NCBI GenBank assembly: GCA_964383905.1
Contig: CAYLJO010000049.1
Coordinates: 1-32,149 of the forward strand
From: CAYLJO01 sp964383905
GTDB lineage: Bacteria > Acidobacteriota > Blastocatellia > Pyrinomonadales > Pyrinomonadaceae
Length of the DNA: 32,149 bases
Direction: 5' to 3'
Position 1 is the stretch's first letter; every line of letters starts with the position of its first letter. The notes below the pieces were generated by a model, which saw nothing but the letters and a program-made list of their open reading frames with translations, was not told where the DNA came from and did no database searches. Below are positions 22,527 through 29,847 of this stretch, in pieces. A program made the translations under genes and the position numbers.

Positions 22527-22539
22527 TTGGAGGCGATTT

Positions 22540-23016
22540 ATGAAAAAAACAGCTTTGATCGTTAGCCTTGTCATCCTGATTACAGTCTACGCCCGGCCGG
22601 CGGCGCAAGCACAAGGTACGGCGAAGAGCGGGCCTGATGCGACGGTGGTACGCGATGCCGATTTAGAGAAAGATTCGCGGCACAACCTGGAAGTCGCCCG
22701 CCACTACTTTAAATTAAAGAAGGCGTATCCGGCGGCGATCGCGCGTTGTGAAGAGATCATCGCCGGGAACCCTAACTTCGCGCACATGGACGAAGTGCTT
22801 TATATCGCCGGGGAGAGCAGCCTGCTCTTATCCGAGCATCGCGGGAAGCAGCCTTCGAAAATGTCCCCCGACAAGCTGCGTGAAGATGCGCGCGACTACC
22901 TGTCACGTATTGTCAATAATTACCCGGACAGCCCATTCCGCAAGCAGGCCGAAAGCGACCTCCAGCACGCCCTCGGCGGGGTAAAGCCGAAAACGGAAGA
23001 GAGCAATAAGCCGTAA
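22540..23016 (+). CDS. BamD/YfiO-like TPR protein, exported
   Basis: This is a 158-residue protein with a clear signal peptide (MKKTALIVSLVILITVYA, cleavage likely after AQA). Tetratricopeptide-like helices follow: HNLEVARHYFKLKKAYPAAIARCEEII, MDEVLYIAGESSLLL, and LREDARDYLSRIVNNYPDSPFRKQAESDL. The YPDSPFRKQA ending is the hallmark of BamD/YbgF-type outer membrane assembly proteins. No lipobox Cys follows the signal peptide, and it is shorter than BamD, so it is a relative and not BamD itself. ATG 22540 has GGAGG six bases upstream. The upstream open frame is repeat sequence. The C-terminus is a short charged tail. Confidence 0.75.
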   Translation: MKKTALIVSLVILITVYARPAAQAQGTAKSGPDATVVRDADLEKDSRHNLEVARHYFKLKKAYPAAIARCEEIIAGNPNFAHMDEVLYIAGESSLLLSEHRGKQPSKMSPDKLREDARDYLSRIVNNYPDSPFRKQAESDLQHALGGVKPKTEESNKP

Positions 23017-23082
23017 GGCAACGAGCGGGAGCGGGGTCACACATTTTACTCCTACGCCTGCCACCTCCCGCCCTTCGTTACG
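23012..23082. repeat. Hairpin between TPR gene and pfkB-type gene
   Basis: cgtaa..aacgagcgggag (23012-23031), holding the TAA stop, is roughly complementary to ctcccgcccttcgttacg (23065-23082); the core gcgggag/ctcccgc is perfect. The seven-base period is not clear here. Position at a stop codon matches the better arrays. Confidence 0.4.
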
Positions 23083-23120
23083 TGTGGCGATTTTAAAGCT
23101 TACAGGAGAGACCGAAAAAG

Positions 23121-24062
23121 ATGTCATTGCTGGTTGTCGGATCGGTGGCGTTCGATGCCGTGGAAACGCCGTTTGGCAGGCGCGACAGGATGTTGGGGGG
23201 CTCGGCAACGCATTTTTCCATCTCGGCGAGCTTTTTCACCGACGTCAGTGTGGTGGGCGTGGTGGGGGGCGATTTCGGTCGTGAGGAGGAAGAGGTGTTC
23301 AAGCGGCACGGCATCAATACTGCCGATCTTGAGCGCGTCGCCGGTGGTCAGACTTTCTTCTGGAGTGGCCGCTACGGCTACGACCTGAATTCGGCGCAGA
23401 CGTTGGACACCCGGCTGAACGTCTTCGCCGATTTCAAGCCGAAGCTTTCCGAATCGTCGAGAAAATCCCGGCTGGTCTTTCTGGGTAACATCCAGCCTGA
23501 TCTTCAGCGCGAAGTGCGCGAGCAGGTGAGAGGCGCGGAGCTGGTCGCGCTCGATACGATGAATTATTGGATTAACACTGCGCGCGAATCTCTGATTAAG
23601 ACAATCGAAGGCGTGGATGTGGTGATCATCAACGATGCCGAGGCGCGTCAGCTCTCGGACGAGCCGAACCTGATCAAAGCGGCGCGCAAAATCATGTCGT
23701 GGGGGCCGAAAGCGCTGATCGCGAAAAGGGGCGAGTACGGCGCGGCGTTGTTCACCGCGGAAAGCTATTTTGCGATCCCGGCGTACCCGCTCGAGTCCGT
23801 GTTTGATCCGACCGGCGCGGGCGACACGTTCGCCGGCGGCTTTATGGGTTACCTCGCGAGCCAGGAAAACATTGACGAGGCGGTGATGCGTCGCGCGATG
23901 ATCTTCGGATCGGTGATGGCCTCTTTCAACGTCGAGGAGTTCGGCACGGAGCGCGTCGAGCGCCTGACCCACGAGGAGATCAATGAACGCTTTCGCGCCT
24001 TTAAGCAGATGACATACTTTGAAGAAGTCCTGTTCGAGCGCGCGGTGCGGGCCGGCCGGTAA
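23121..24062 (+). CDS. PfkB-family sugar/nucleoside kinase
   Basis: This is a 313-residue ribokinase-fold protein. It begins SLLVVGSVAFDAVETPFG, has the N-terminal Gly pair context LGGSATHFSISASFF (PfkB signature 1 region), VVGVVGGDFG, and ends with the ATP/catalytic signature DPTGAGDTFAGGFMGYL, where Asp of GAGD is the catalytic base. The substrate cannot be assigned. Related acidobacterial proteins are usually labelled only as PfkB kinases. Being two genes after mtnP, a role in nucleoside or methylthioribose salvage is possible but not shown. ATG 23121 follows AGGAGA by about 12 bases. No membrane or signal segments are present. Confidence 0.88.
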   Translation: MSLLVVGSVAFDAVETPFGRRDRMLGGSATHFSISASFFTDVSVVGVVGGDFGREEEEVFKRHGINTADLERVAGGQTFFWSGRYGYDLNSAQTLDTRLNVFADFKPKLSESSRKSRLVFLGNIQPDLQREVREQVRGAELVALDTMNYWINTARESLIKTIEGVDVVIINDAEARQLSDEPNLIKAARKIMSWGPKALIAKRGEYGAALFTAESYFAIPAYPLESVFDPTGAGDTFAGGFMGYLASQENIDEAVMRRAMIFGSVMASFNVEEFGTERVERLTHEEINERFRAFKQMTYFEEVLFERAVRAGR

Positions 24063-24065
24063 GAG

Positions 24066-24143
24066 GTTTCAAGTTTGAAGTTTCGGTCTGAGGGCTTTAC
24101 ACTGGCTTGAGACCTGTAACTTGAAGACCGGTGGACTGGAGAG
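24066..24143. repeat. Heptad palindromic array, pfkB-type/DUF2007-like gene
   Basis: gtttcaa, gtttgaa, gtttcgg and tctgagg run in seven-base steps from 24066. The second half (tgagacc, tgtaact, tgaagac) is their rough complement, so RNA could fold as an imperfect hairpin. It begins three bases after the TAA at 24060-24062. The gtttc unit is shared with the array at 16606. Confidence 0.6.
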
Positions 24144-24146
24144 CTT

Positions 24147-24536
24147 ATGTTCTGTCCTGTTTGCGAATCCGAATACGAGCCGGGCATCACGCGTTGCCCG
24201 GATGATGACGCAGAGCTGGTCCCGCATTTAACGCCGGAGAATGCCGCGCATGATCATAGTGAAGCGCGCTTCGTGCCGCTACACAACATGGGCTCGCCGG
24301 CCGAAGCCGAAATGGTCAATGACATACTGACGCAGAACGGGATTCGTTCAGCCGTCCAGTCGGGGGGCATGGATGCTTTTTCGCCGCTGCTTTCTGTCAC
24401 CGCGCCCGGAGCGGTCGTCCTGGTTGACGAACGTGACTTTGATCGCGCGGAAGAGCTTTACAACGCTTTTTTTGGTGACGACACCACGCCCCTGACCGGC
24501 ACGACATTAGATGAAGATGAACAAGATGAAGGATAA
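24147..24536 (+). CDS. Zinc-ribbon plus DUF2007-like signal protein
   Basis: This is a 129-residue protein. MFCPVCESEYEPGITRCPDDD gives a CxxC...C zinc-ribbon-like start. After a linker, FVPLHNMGSPAEAEMVNDILTQNGIRSAVQSGGM and VVLVDERDFDRAEELYNAFF form the DUF2007 (putative prokaryotic signal transducing) fold, a small alpha-beta module. The C-terminus is acidic. Function is unknown for the family; some members are proposed sensory or regulatory adaptors. There is no signal peptide. It begins just after the heptad array and lies in the same direction as cutA. Confidence 0.75.
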   Translation: MFCPVCESEYEPGITRCPDDDAELVPHLTPENAAHDHSEARFVPLHNMGSPAEAEMVNDILTQNGIRSAVQSGGMDAFSPLLSVTAPGAVVLVDERDFDRAEELYNAFFGDDTTPLTGTTLDEDEQDEG

Positions 24537-24538
24537 AG

Positions 24539-24611
24539 GAAGTGAGCGGGAGACACAGTGACCAGGGTGACGTGGCGAATTGTTGCTCTATCTCCGCGTC
24601 TCTTACTTTCG
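24539..24611. repeat. Possible heptad/hairpin array, DUF2007-like/cutA
   Basis: gaagtgagcgggaga (24539-24553) is roughly complementary to tctccgcgtctcttacttt (about 24592-24610), beginning two bases after the stop at 24536. The match has gaps and the heptad register is unclear, so this is a weak member of the set. Confidence 0.35.
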
Positions 24612-24623
24612 TGGAGGCTTACT

Positions 24624-25007
24624 ATGGCAGGTAAGGACGATGAGGCAATAGTGGTATTGATGACTACCGGCAATCGTGAGGAGGCGGCGCGCCTGGCGGA
24701 GATGCTTGTGGGCGCGCACCTTGCCGCGTGCGTGCAGATTATGCCGGAGATGGAATCGGTCTATCGCTGGAAGGGCAAAATCCGGCGCGAGCCGGAAATC
24801 TTGATGCTGGCCAAAACGACCCGGGCGAATTTCGCCGAACTTGAGCGCGAGGTGCGTGCGCTTCACAGCTACGAGACGCCGGAGATCCTCGCGCTGCCCG
24901 TGACGGCGGTTTCCGCGCCGTATCTGGAGTGGCTAAGCGCCAACGTTATTAAGGCGCAAAGGCCCAATGAACAACCTGTCGCCGCAGACGCAAAGGCCGC
25001 GCGTTAA
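24624..25007 (+). CDS. cutA: CutA-family divalent-cation tolerance protein
   Basis: This is a 127-residue protein of the CutA1 family, a small ferredoxin-like fold that forms very stable trimers. It has IVVLMTTGNREEAARLAEMLV, LAACVQIMPEMESVYRWKGKIRREPE, MLAKTTRANFAELEREVRALHSYETPEILALPV and a closing YLEWL. The CVQ and HSYETPEI motifs are diagnostic. In E. coli the locus affects copper tolerance; the biochemical role is unclear in most bacteria. ATG 24624 has GGAGG six bases upstream; the longer open frame is discarded. It ends the rightward run and faces the LOG-family gene. Confidence 0.93.
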   Translation: MAGKDDEAIVVLMTTGNREEAARLAEMLVGAHLAACVQIMPEMESVYRWKGKIRREPEILMLAKTTRANFAELEREVRALHSYETPEILALPVTAVSAPYLEWLSANVIKAQRPNEQPVAADAKAAR

Positions 25008-25038
25008 AGTGTGATCTATGAAGAGCGTGGCCTTCGTC
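24987..25038. terminator. Bidirectional hairpin between cutA and the LOG-family gene
   Basis: aaggccgcgc (24993-25002) pairs with gcgtggcctt (25025-25034) with one wobble, and gacg/cgtc (24987-24990/25035-25038) extend it past a two-base bulge. It straddles the cutA stop between two facing genes. The tails are only mildly T- or A-rich (cgtcttt; gacgcaaa). Confidence 0.45.
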
Positions 25039-25052
25039 TTTCGCCCAACCTG

Positions 25053-25787
25053 CTAGATTATGCTCCCGTCCGACTTGAGAAAGGAGTTCTGATATTTGGT
25101 GATGATCTCCACCGCTTCCGCAGGCGAGTCGGTGACGTGCAGGCGGCGCAGATCCTCATCTGAGATTTTGCCTTCCGCCAGCATCGACCCTTCAATCCAC
25201 TTAAGCATCCCGCCCCAGTAGCGAGAGTCGAACAAGATGACCGGGAAGTTTTTGATCTTATGCGTCTGGATGAGTGTGAGCGCATCGAAGAGCTCGTCGA
25301 GCGTACCAAAGCCGCCGGGAAAGATGATGAACGACATGCTGTACTTCACGAACATCGTCTTGCGCACGAAGAAGTACTTGAACTTGAGGGAGCGGGATTG
25401 GTAGGCGTTAGCCTTCTGTTCAAAAGGCAGCTCAATATTGCATCCGATCGAGAGCCCGGCCGCTTCTAAAGCGCCGCGGTTGGCGGCTTCCATGATGCCC
25501 GGGCCGCCGCCCGTAATTACTGTGAAACCCGCGCGGGCGAGAAGCGCCCCGGTTTCGAGGGCGGCCTTGTACTGTGGGTGATCGGGCGGCGTGCGCGCCG
25601 AACCGAAGATTGACACGCCGTTCGTGATGTTCGCAAGATGGTCGAAGCCTTCGACAAATTCGGACATGATGCGCAAGACACGCCAAGTGTCCGTATGCCT
25701 GAACTCATCCTTCTTCGGTGTTTTGAGTAATTGTTCGTCGTGTGTGACGCGCAGATCGGGCTTTTCCTGGTAATCGTTTTCGGCCAT
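25053..25787 (-). CDS. LOG-family (TIGR00730-type) Rossmann-fold protein
   Basis: This is a 244-residue protein with both LOG signatures: GGGPGIMEAANRGA at 93-106 and PGGFGTLDELFD at 156-167. The LOG family hydrolyses nucleoside 5'-monophosphates, classically cytokinin riboside monophosphate, releasing base and ribose-5-phosphate; the Glu of GTxDE and the Arg in AANRGA take part. The bacterial substrate is often unknown. ATG 25787 is chosen over TTG 25799 because GAGGAAGGG directly precedes it; that site overlaps the TGA of fabI (25798-25796), so the two genes are tightly linked. The N-terminal 45 residues are a charged lead. Confidence 0.88.
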   Translation of the reverse strand: MAENDYQEKPDLRVTHDEQLLKTPKKDEFRHTDTWRVLRIMSEFVEGFDHLANITNGVSIFGSARTPPDHPQYKAALETGALLARAGFTVITGGGPGIMEAANRGALEAAGLSIGCNIELPFEQKANAYQSRSLKFKYFFVRKTMFVKYSMSFIIFPGGFGTLDELFDALTLIQTHKIKNFPVILFDSRYWGGMLKWIEGSMLAEGKISDEDLRRLHVTDSPAEAVEIITKYQNSFLKSDGSII

Positions 25788-25795
25788 TCCCTTCC

Positions 25796-26557
25796 TCAAA
25801 TCCCCATAATGTTATAGCCACAGTCAACGTGGATCACTTCACCGGTGATGCCGGAAGATAGGGGGCTGCAGAGGAATAATGCGGTGTTGCCTACTTCATG
25901 GGCTTCGACGTTGCGCCGGAGCGGCGAGCGTTCCGCGTGGTGCTTCATCATCGTGCTCAAATTACTGATGGCGCGCGCCGAGAGGGTGTTGATCGGCCCC
26001 GCGCTAATTGCGTTGACGCGTATGTTGCGCTTACCTAGATCGGCCGCCAGGTAACGCGTGCCCGCCTCCAGCGCGGCCTTGGCGACGCCCATCACGTTAT
26101 AGTTTGCCACAACCTTCTCCGCGCCATAATAAGTCATCGAAACGATACTGCCGCCATCCGTCATCAAAGGCGCGGCGGCGCGCGAAAGCTGTGCGAGCGA
26201 ATAGGCGCTCACTTCAAGCGCGGTCAGAAAAGCTTCGCGCGTTGTATCCAGGTACTCGCCTTCCAGCGCTTCTCTCGGGGCAAAGGCAATGCTATGAATG
26301 AGGAAGTCCAGTCGCCCGAATTCACGACCGACGCACGCGAATGCCTGCTCGACCTCTTCAGTCTTGGTCACGTCACACGGGACTACGAGCGCATCGGCCA
26401 TGCTGGCCGTGAGGCCCTCGACGTTCTCTTTCAAACGCTCGCCCTGGTAGGTAAAAGCCAGGCGCGCGCCGGCCCCGCTCAGCGCTTGCGCCGTCGCCCA
26501 CGCGATCGAACGCTTGTTAGCGACGCCAAAAATAATGCCGAATCTGTTTTGTAACAT
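25796..26557 (-). CDS. fabI: Enoyl-[acyl-carrier-protein] reductase [NADH]
   Basis: This is a 253-residue short-chain-dehydrogenase-fold enzyme. FGVANKRSIAWATAQAL is the FabI-specific cofactor motif, SMTYYGAEKV holds Tyr143, and ANYNVMGVAKAALEA holds Tyr153 and Lys160, equal to Tyr146, Tyr156 and Lys163 of E. coli FabI. The C-terminal ITGEVIHVDCGYNIMG is also typical. It performs the last reduction of fatty-acid elongation with NADH. ATG 26557 gives MLQNRFGIIFGVANKRS, which fits the family; ATG 26563 six bases earlier is possible, and the longer frame runs into a heptad repeat. It is followed by the LOG gene with overlapping signals and preceded by the M48 protease gene. Confidence 0.95.
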   Translation of the reverse strand: MLQNRFGIIFGVANKRSIAWATAQALSGAGARLAFTYQGERLKENVEGLTASMADALVVPCDVTKTEEVEQAFACVGREFGRLDFLIHSIAFAPREALEGEYLDTTREAFLTALEVSAYSLAQLSRAAAPLMTDGGSIVSMTYYGAEKVVANYNVMGVAKAALEAGTRYLAADLGKRNIRVNAISAGPINTLSARAISNLSTMMKHHAERSPLRRNVEAHEVGNTALFLCSPLSSGITGEVIHVDCGYNIMGI

Positions 26558-26566
26558 GATCATTAT

Positions 26567-26641
26567 GTCCAAAGCCCAGTGTCCAAGGTCGAAGTCCAAT
26601 CGCCGATACGACTTTGGACTTTCGACCTTGGACTTTGGACC
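26567..26641. repeat. Heptad palindromic array, M48 protease/fabI (clearest copy)
   Basis: Left half: gtccaaa, gcccagt, gtccaag, gtcgaag, tccaatc at exact seven-base spacing. Right half: cgacttt, ggacttt, cgacctt, ggacttt, then ggacc. The right half is the reverse complement of the left apart from one extra heptad and a few changes. It fills the 87-bp gap almost completely, from four bases beyond the fabI ATG 26563 to within four bases of the M48 stop. Confidence 0.8.
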
Positions 26642-26644
26642 GGT

Positions 26645-27625
26645 TTATGCCGCCGCGCTTTGTGCTTCGCCCGTCATGAGCCGCTTATACTCGCCGCTCT
26701 CCACCCACTTGAGGATTTCCGAAATGCGCCAGACGGGGAAGGGGTGTGACATGCCGGATGTGATGATATCGGCCCAGAAACGGTCGAGCGCTTTTTCATC
26801 ATAGTTCTTCTGAAAATCACGGGCCTGGGCGAGGAATTGCTCGTAATCAACCTTCGAAGCGAAAGTTCCGCCGCACAGTTTCATCATCGTCCGCCCGATC
26901 ACGTGCGGGTCTTGTGTGACGAGCAGTGCCGCACGGTCGCAAGATAATTCGGCGCGGCGCGCCCACGCAAGCAGGGCGGCGCGCATGGTGCCCGTAATGA
27001 GCTGCGTGACGATGGCCGCGACCGGCGCGGCGGCGAGGGCGGCACTGGCGAGAGCTTCGATCAACCGCGCCGCCGTCAGGTACAGCACGTGCTCGGCGTG
27101 GATGTGCCCCACCTCGTGCGCGACCACGGCGAGGACTTCCTCATCCGTCAGCCGTTCGATCAGCGACGAATGGAGCACGATGACGGGCTTCTCGACGCCG
27201 CCTGTGAAGGCGTTGACGATCGGTGACTGGTGCACGAAGAGATCGGGCATGTCGACGCCGAGCGTCGTGCACGCGACTTGAAGCTTGGCATGAAGGTCGG
27301 GGCATTGTTCGGGCGTCACCTTAACCGCGCTCGCCATGAAGATGACACGGATGGCTGATTCACCCGTCACGGCCAACAATTTTTTCAGCGCCGAATCTAT
27401 GCCAGGAATCGTGCGCAAAGTGGCCAGGGCGCGGCTGTCGGCCGGGTGGACGTATTCGTGCTTGTCCAGGTCGGCAAACTTTTTGTGCGGCTCATCGGAG
27501 AGGGGCAAGCGACAGCGCCCGCATTTGGCCGCGCCGCTGCCCGGACGCAGTTGATTGCGTTGGCCACAGTAGCGGCAGCGGATCGACTCATGGTTGTTAG
27601 ACTGAGCGGGATTAAGATCTTCCAT
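26645..27625 (-). CDS. M48-family metalloprotease with N-terminal zinc ribbon
   Basis: This is a 326-residue protein. Residues 1-40 form a two-Cys-pair ribbon (CRYC at 17-20, CGRC at 35-38). The M48 catalytic part has VVAHEVGHIHAEHVL with HEVGH at 170-174 and the third ligand in ARRAELSCDRAALL (Glu226, with Asp230). The preceding FTGGVEKPVIVLHSSLIERL block is typical of M48 (HtpX/Ste24-like). A hydrophobic stretch follows HEVGH (about 181-212) and may be a membrane segment, though there is no N-terminal signal. It probably degrades membrane or misfolded proteins (family inference). ATG 27625 is backed by an AGGA at 13 bases. The C-terminus HPFPVWRISEILKWVES is conserved in this subgroup. Confidence 0.87.
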   Translation of the reverse strand: MEDLNPAQSNNHESIRCRYCGQRNQLRPGSGAAKCGRCRLPLSDEPHKKFADLDKHEYVHPADSRALATLRTIPGIDSALKKLLAVTGESAIRVIFMASAVKVTPEQCPDLHAKLQVACTTLGVDMPDLFVHQSPIVNAFTGGVEKPVIVLHSSLIERLTDEEVLAVVAHEVGHIHAEHVLYLTAARLIEALASAALAAAPVAAIVTQLITGTMRAALLAWARRAELSCDRAALLVTQDPHVIGRTMMKLCGGTFASKVDYEQFLAQARDFQKNYDEKALDRFWADIITSGMSHPFPVWRISEILKWVESGEYKRLMTGEAQSAAA

Positions 27626-27653
27626 TCTCTAAATTCCTTATGCGAAAGTTGGC

Positions 27654-27695
27654 GCGAAAAGCCATTCATCAAGAGAGAGCGAAAGGCTATTCGTC
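27654..27695. repeat. Imperfect direct repeat upstream of the M48 gene
   Basis: gcgaaaagccattcatc (27654-27670) recurs as gcgaaaggctattcgtc (27679-27695), 14 of 17 bases identical, 25 bases apart. It lies in the 120-bp gap before the minus-strand M48 gene and could be a regulator-binding pair or chance. Confidence 0.3.
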
Positions 27696-27745
27696 GCGCA
27701 AGTATGAACAATAACCGAGCTTGAGAGCAAGCCAGCGCGAGGTTC

Positions 27746-28204
27746 TCAGGCCCCTTTTTTCAAGAGGGCGATCTGACCTGCGTGATAAATGTCGTGTTGG
27801 ATGACGCCATGAAGCGTGGCGTAAACTGAAGACGCCCCCTCGACTATAGGGTTTTCTAATCGAGAGTCGGCGAGGCCGGAAAGCTCTTTCCGAAGTTGCT
27901 CGTGGCTGGTTTTCAATAATTCCAACGTTTGGTTCCAGGCATCATCGCTGGTGTCCATCACAGGGGGCCAGTCTTCTTCCGGTGAAAGTTCGGCGCGGTC
28001 TCCTGTGAGCCTTCTCCGCGCGGCCCCTTCCCAGGCGGCGATGTGAAGAACGATCTCCCAGATATTATGCGCTCCGGCCAGTGGTCTTGCCCGGGCTTTT
28101 TCAGCCGCCACATCGGCGAGAACCTCCAGGACCGAAGGGCCGTGCCAGGCGCTTCCCTCGAAAGCCCTTTTCAGTTGCTCCCCGATTCTTTCAACCTCTT
28201 TCAT
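27746..28204 (-). CDS. DinB-family (YfiT-like) putative metal-dependent protein
   Basis: This is a 152-residue four-helix-bundle protein. GAHNIWEIVLHIAAWEGAARRRLTGD near residues 44-70 and HGVIQHDIYHAGQIALLKKG at the C-terminus give the three-His metal-site pattern (HIAAWE and HDIYHAGQ) of the DinB/DUF664 superfamily. Members include mycothiol- or bacillithiol-dependent transferases and proteins of unknown role; which applies is not clear. ATG 28204 is preceded by a strong GGAGGGGGG. purH ends 16 bases upstream in the same direction, so they are probably co-transcribed. Confidence 0.82.
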   Translation of the reverse strand: MKEVERIGEQLKRAFEGSAWHGPSVLEVLADVAAEKARARPLAGAHNIWEIVLHIAAWEGAARRRLTGDRAELSPEEDWPPVMDTSDDAWNQTLELLKTSHEQLRKELSGLADSRLENPIVEGASSVYATLHGVIQHDIYHAGQIALLKKGA

Positions 28205-28220
28205 ACCCCCCTCCGATTCG

Positions 28221-29846
28221 TCAGTGCCTGAAATGGCGTACCCCTGTCAAAACCATCGCCAGACCGTGTTCGTTAGCCGCGGCGATCACCTCTTCATCGC
28301 GCACCGAGCCGCCGGGTTGAATGACGGCCGTGATACCATGCTTCGCGGCTTCGTCCACGCCGTCGCGGAAGGGAAAGAAAGCGTCGGAAGCCATAACCGA
28401 TCCGCGGACGGCAAGCCCGGCGCGCATCGCGCCGATCTTGACCGAATCAACCCTCGACATCTGGCCCGCCCCGACGCCGATCGTCTGCCCGTCACGTGCG
28501 TAAACGATGGCATTCGACCTGGTGTGCTTGCAGACCGTCCAGGCAAAAAGCAGCGCGCGCATCTCTTCATCCGTCGGCGCGCGAAGGGTGACGACCTTGA
28601 GATCGGCACGCGTGAGCCTGCGTACGTCACGCGTCTGGATCAACATGCCACCGGCGATCTGTTTATATTCAAGACCTTCGGCGCGGCCGGAATCTCCCGC
28701 CCGTAGAACACGCAGGTTCTTCTTAGCGCGCAAAGCCTCAATTGCCGCTTCGGTGTAATCCGGCGCAATCACGACCTCGGTGAAAATCTCCGTCACGGCA
28801 CGCGCCGCCGGCTCATCCACCACGCGGTTGAAAGCGACAATACCGCCGAAAGCCGAGACAGGGTCGGTTGCGAGCGCGCGGCGATAAGCTTTTTCGGATG
28901 AATCCCCTGAAGCGACACCGGCCGGATTCGTGTGCTTGATGATCGCGCAGGCGGTCTCATCGAAATCGCTGACGAGCCGCCACGCCGCGTCGGCATCGAC
29001 ATAGTTGTTAAAAGACATCGCCTTGCCAGAAAGCAGGTCGGCGAAGGCTACACCGCCCCCTTCACCCGTGTCATACAACGCGGCTAACTGGTGCGGATTC
29101 TCGCCGTAGCGCAAGTCGGAGACTTTCTTCAGATCCAGTTGGAGAGACGGGGCCAGGACGTTCGGGGAGCCCCCTTCCGTGGCTAAATCTTTCGGATCGT
29201 CCGCCGGTTTTTGTGCCGGGGGCTGGGCCGGTAACTTCGCTGCGAGGTAGCTGGAGATGGCGGCATCGTAACGGGCCGTCCGCTGGTAAGCCTTCAAGGC
29301 TAACCGGCCGCGTGAGGCGAGAGAGAGCGCGCCGCCGGTGCTGCGGAGTTCGCCCGCGACCTCGCCATAATCATCCGCCGCCACGACAACCGCCACATCC
29401 CTCCAGTTCTTCGCGGCGGAGCGGATCATCGCCGGGCCGCCGATATCTATCTGCTCGGCGGCTTCTTCGAGCGTGACGCCCTCGCCCGCCACGGTTCGTT
29501 CAAACGGGTAAAGGTTTACGACCACCATATCGATGGGTCCAATCCCGTGCTCGCGCATCGCCGCCACATGTGCCGCGTTATCACGAAGGGCGAGCAGCCC
29601 GCCGTGGATGTACGGGTGGAGGGTCTTGACGCGGCCATCCATCATCTCCGGAAAACCGGTCACATCCGAAATATCGCGCACTTTGATTCCGGCGCCCCGC
29701 AACACCTTCGCGGTGCCGCCGGTACTGATTATGTCGACGTCAAAGCGGCGCAACTCCTGCGCGAACTCAATGATCCCGGTTTTCTCCGAAACACTCAAGA
29801 GGGCGCGCCGGATCACGCGGAGCCCTTCCTCGTTTGGTTCACTCAT
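28221..29846 (-). CDS. purH: Bifunctional AICAR transformylase/IMP cyclohydrolase
   Basis: This is a 541-residue enzyme making the last two steps of IMP synthesis. The IMP cyclohydrolase domain (about 1-200) has ALLSVSEKTGIIEFA, STGGTAKVLRGAGI and MDGRVKTLHPYIHGGLL. The AICAR transformylase domain (about 230-541) has DLRYGENPHQLAALY, CAIIKHTNPAGVASG with the catalytic Lys-His, and AFGGIVAFNR. The ends SDAFFPFRDGVDEAAKHGITAVIQPGGSVRDEE and VLTGVRHFRH are typical. Between the domains lies an extra Pro/Ala-rich insertion of about 28 residues (about 203-230), longer than the usual linker. ATG 29846 is chosen; the longer frame (TTG 29870) is repeat sequence. It is downstream of the VWFA gene and upstream of DinB. 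Confidence 0.96.
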   Translation of the reverse strand: MSEPNEEGLRVIRRALLSVSEKTGIIEFAQELRRFDVDIISTGGTAKVLRGAGIKVRDISDVTGFPEMMDGRVKTLHPYIHGGLLALRDNAAHVAAMREHGIGPIDMVVVNLYPFERTVAGEGVTLEEAAEQIDIGGPAMIRSAAKNWRDVAVVVAADDYGEVAGELRSTGGALSLASRGRLALKAYQRTARYDAAISSYLAAKLPAQPPAQKPADDPKDLATEGGSPNVLAPSLQLDLKKVSDLRYGENPHQLAALYDTGEGGGVAFADLLSGKAMSFNNYVDADAAWRLVSDFDETACAIIKHTNPAGVASGDSSEKAYRRALATDPVSAFGGIVAFNRVVDEPAARAVTEIFTEVVIAPDYTEAAIEALRAKKNLRVLRAGDSGRAEGLEYKQIAGGMLIQTRDVRRLTRADLKVVTLRAPTDEEMRALLFAWTVCKHTRSNAIVYARDGQTIGVGAGQMSRVDSVKIGAMRAGLAVRGSVMASDAFFPFRDGVDEAAKHGITAVIQPGGSVRDEEVIAAANEHGLAMVLTGVRHFRH

Positions 29847-29847
29847 A

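Noticed and set aside
22483..22539. Longer start for the TPR protein at GTG 22483
   Set aside because: This stretch is repeat sequence and hides the clear signal peptide that begins at ATG 22540 behind GGAGG.
16606..26641. Heptad arrays as CRISPR repeats
   Set aside because: Units are seven bases, degenerate, without unique spacers, and no cas gene is present.
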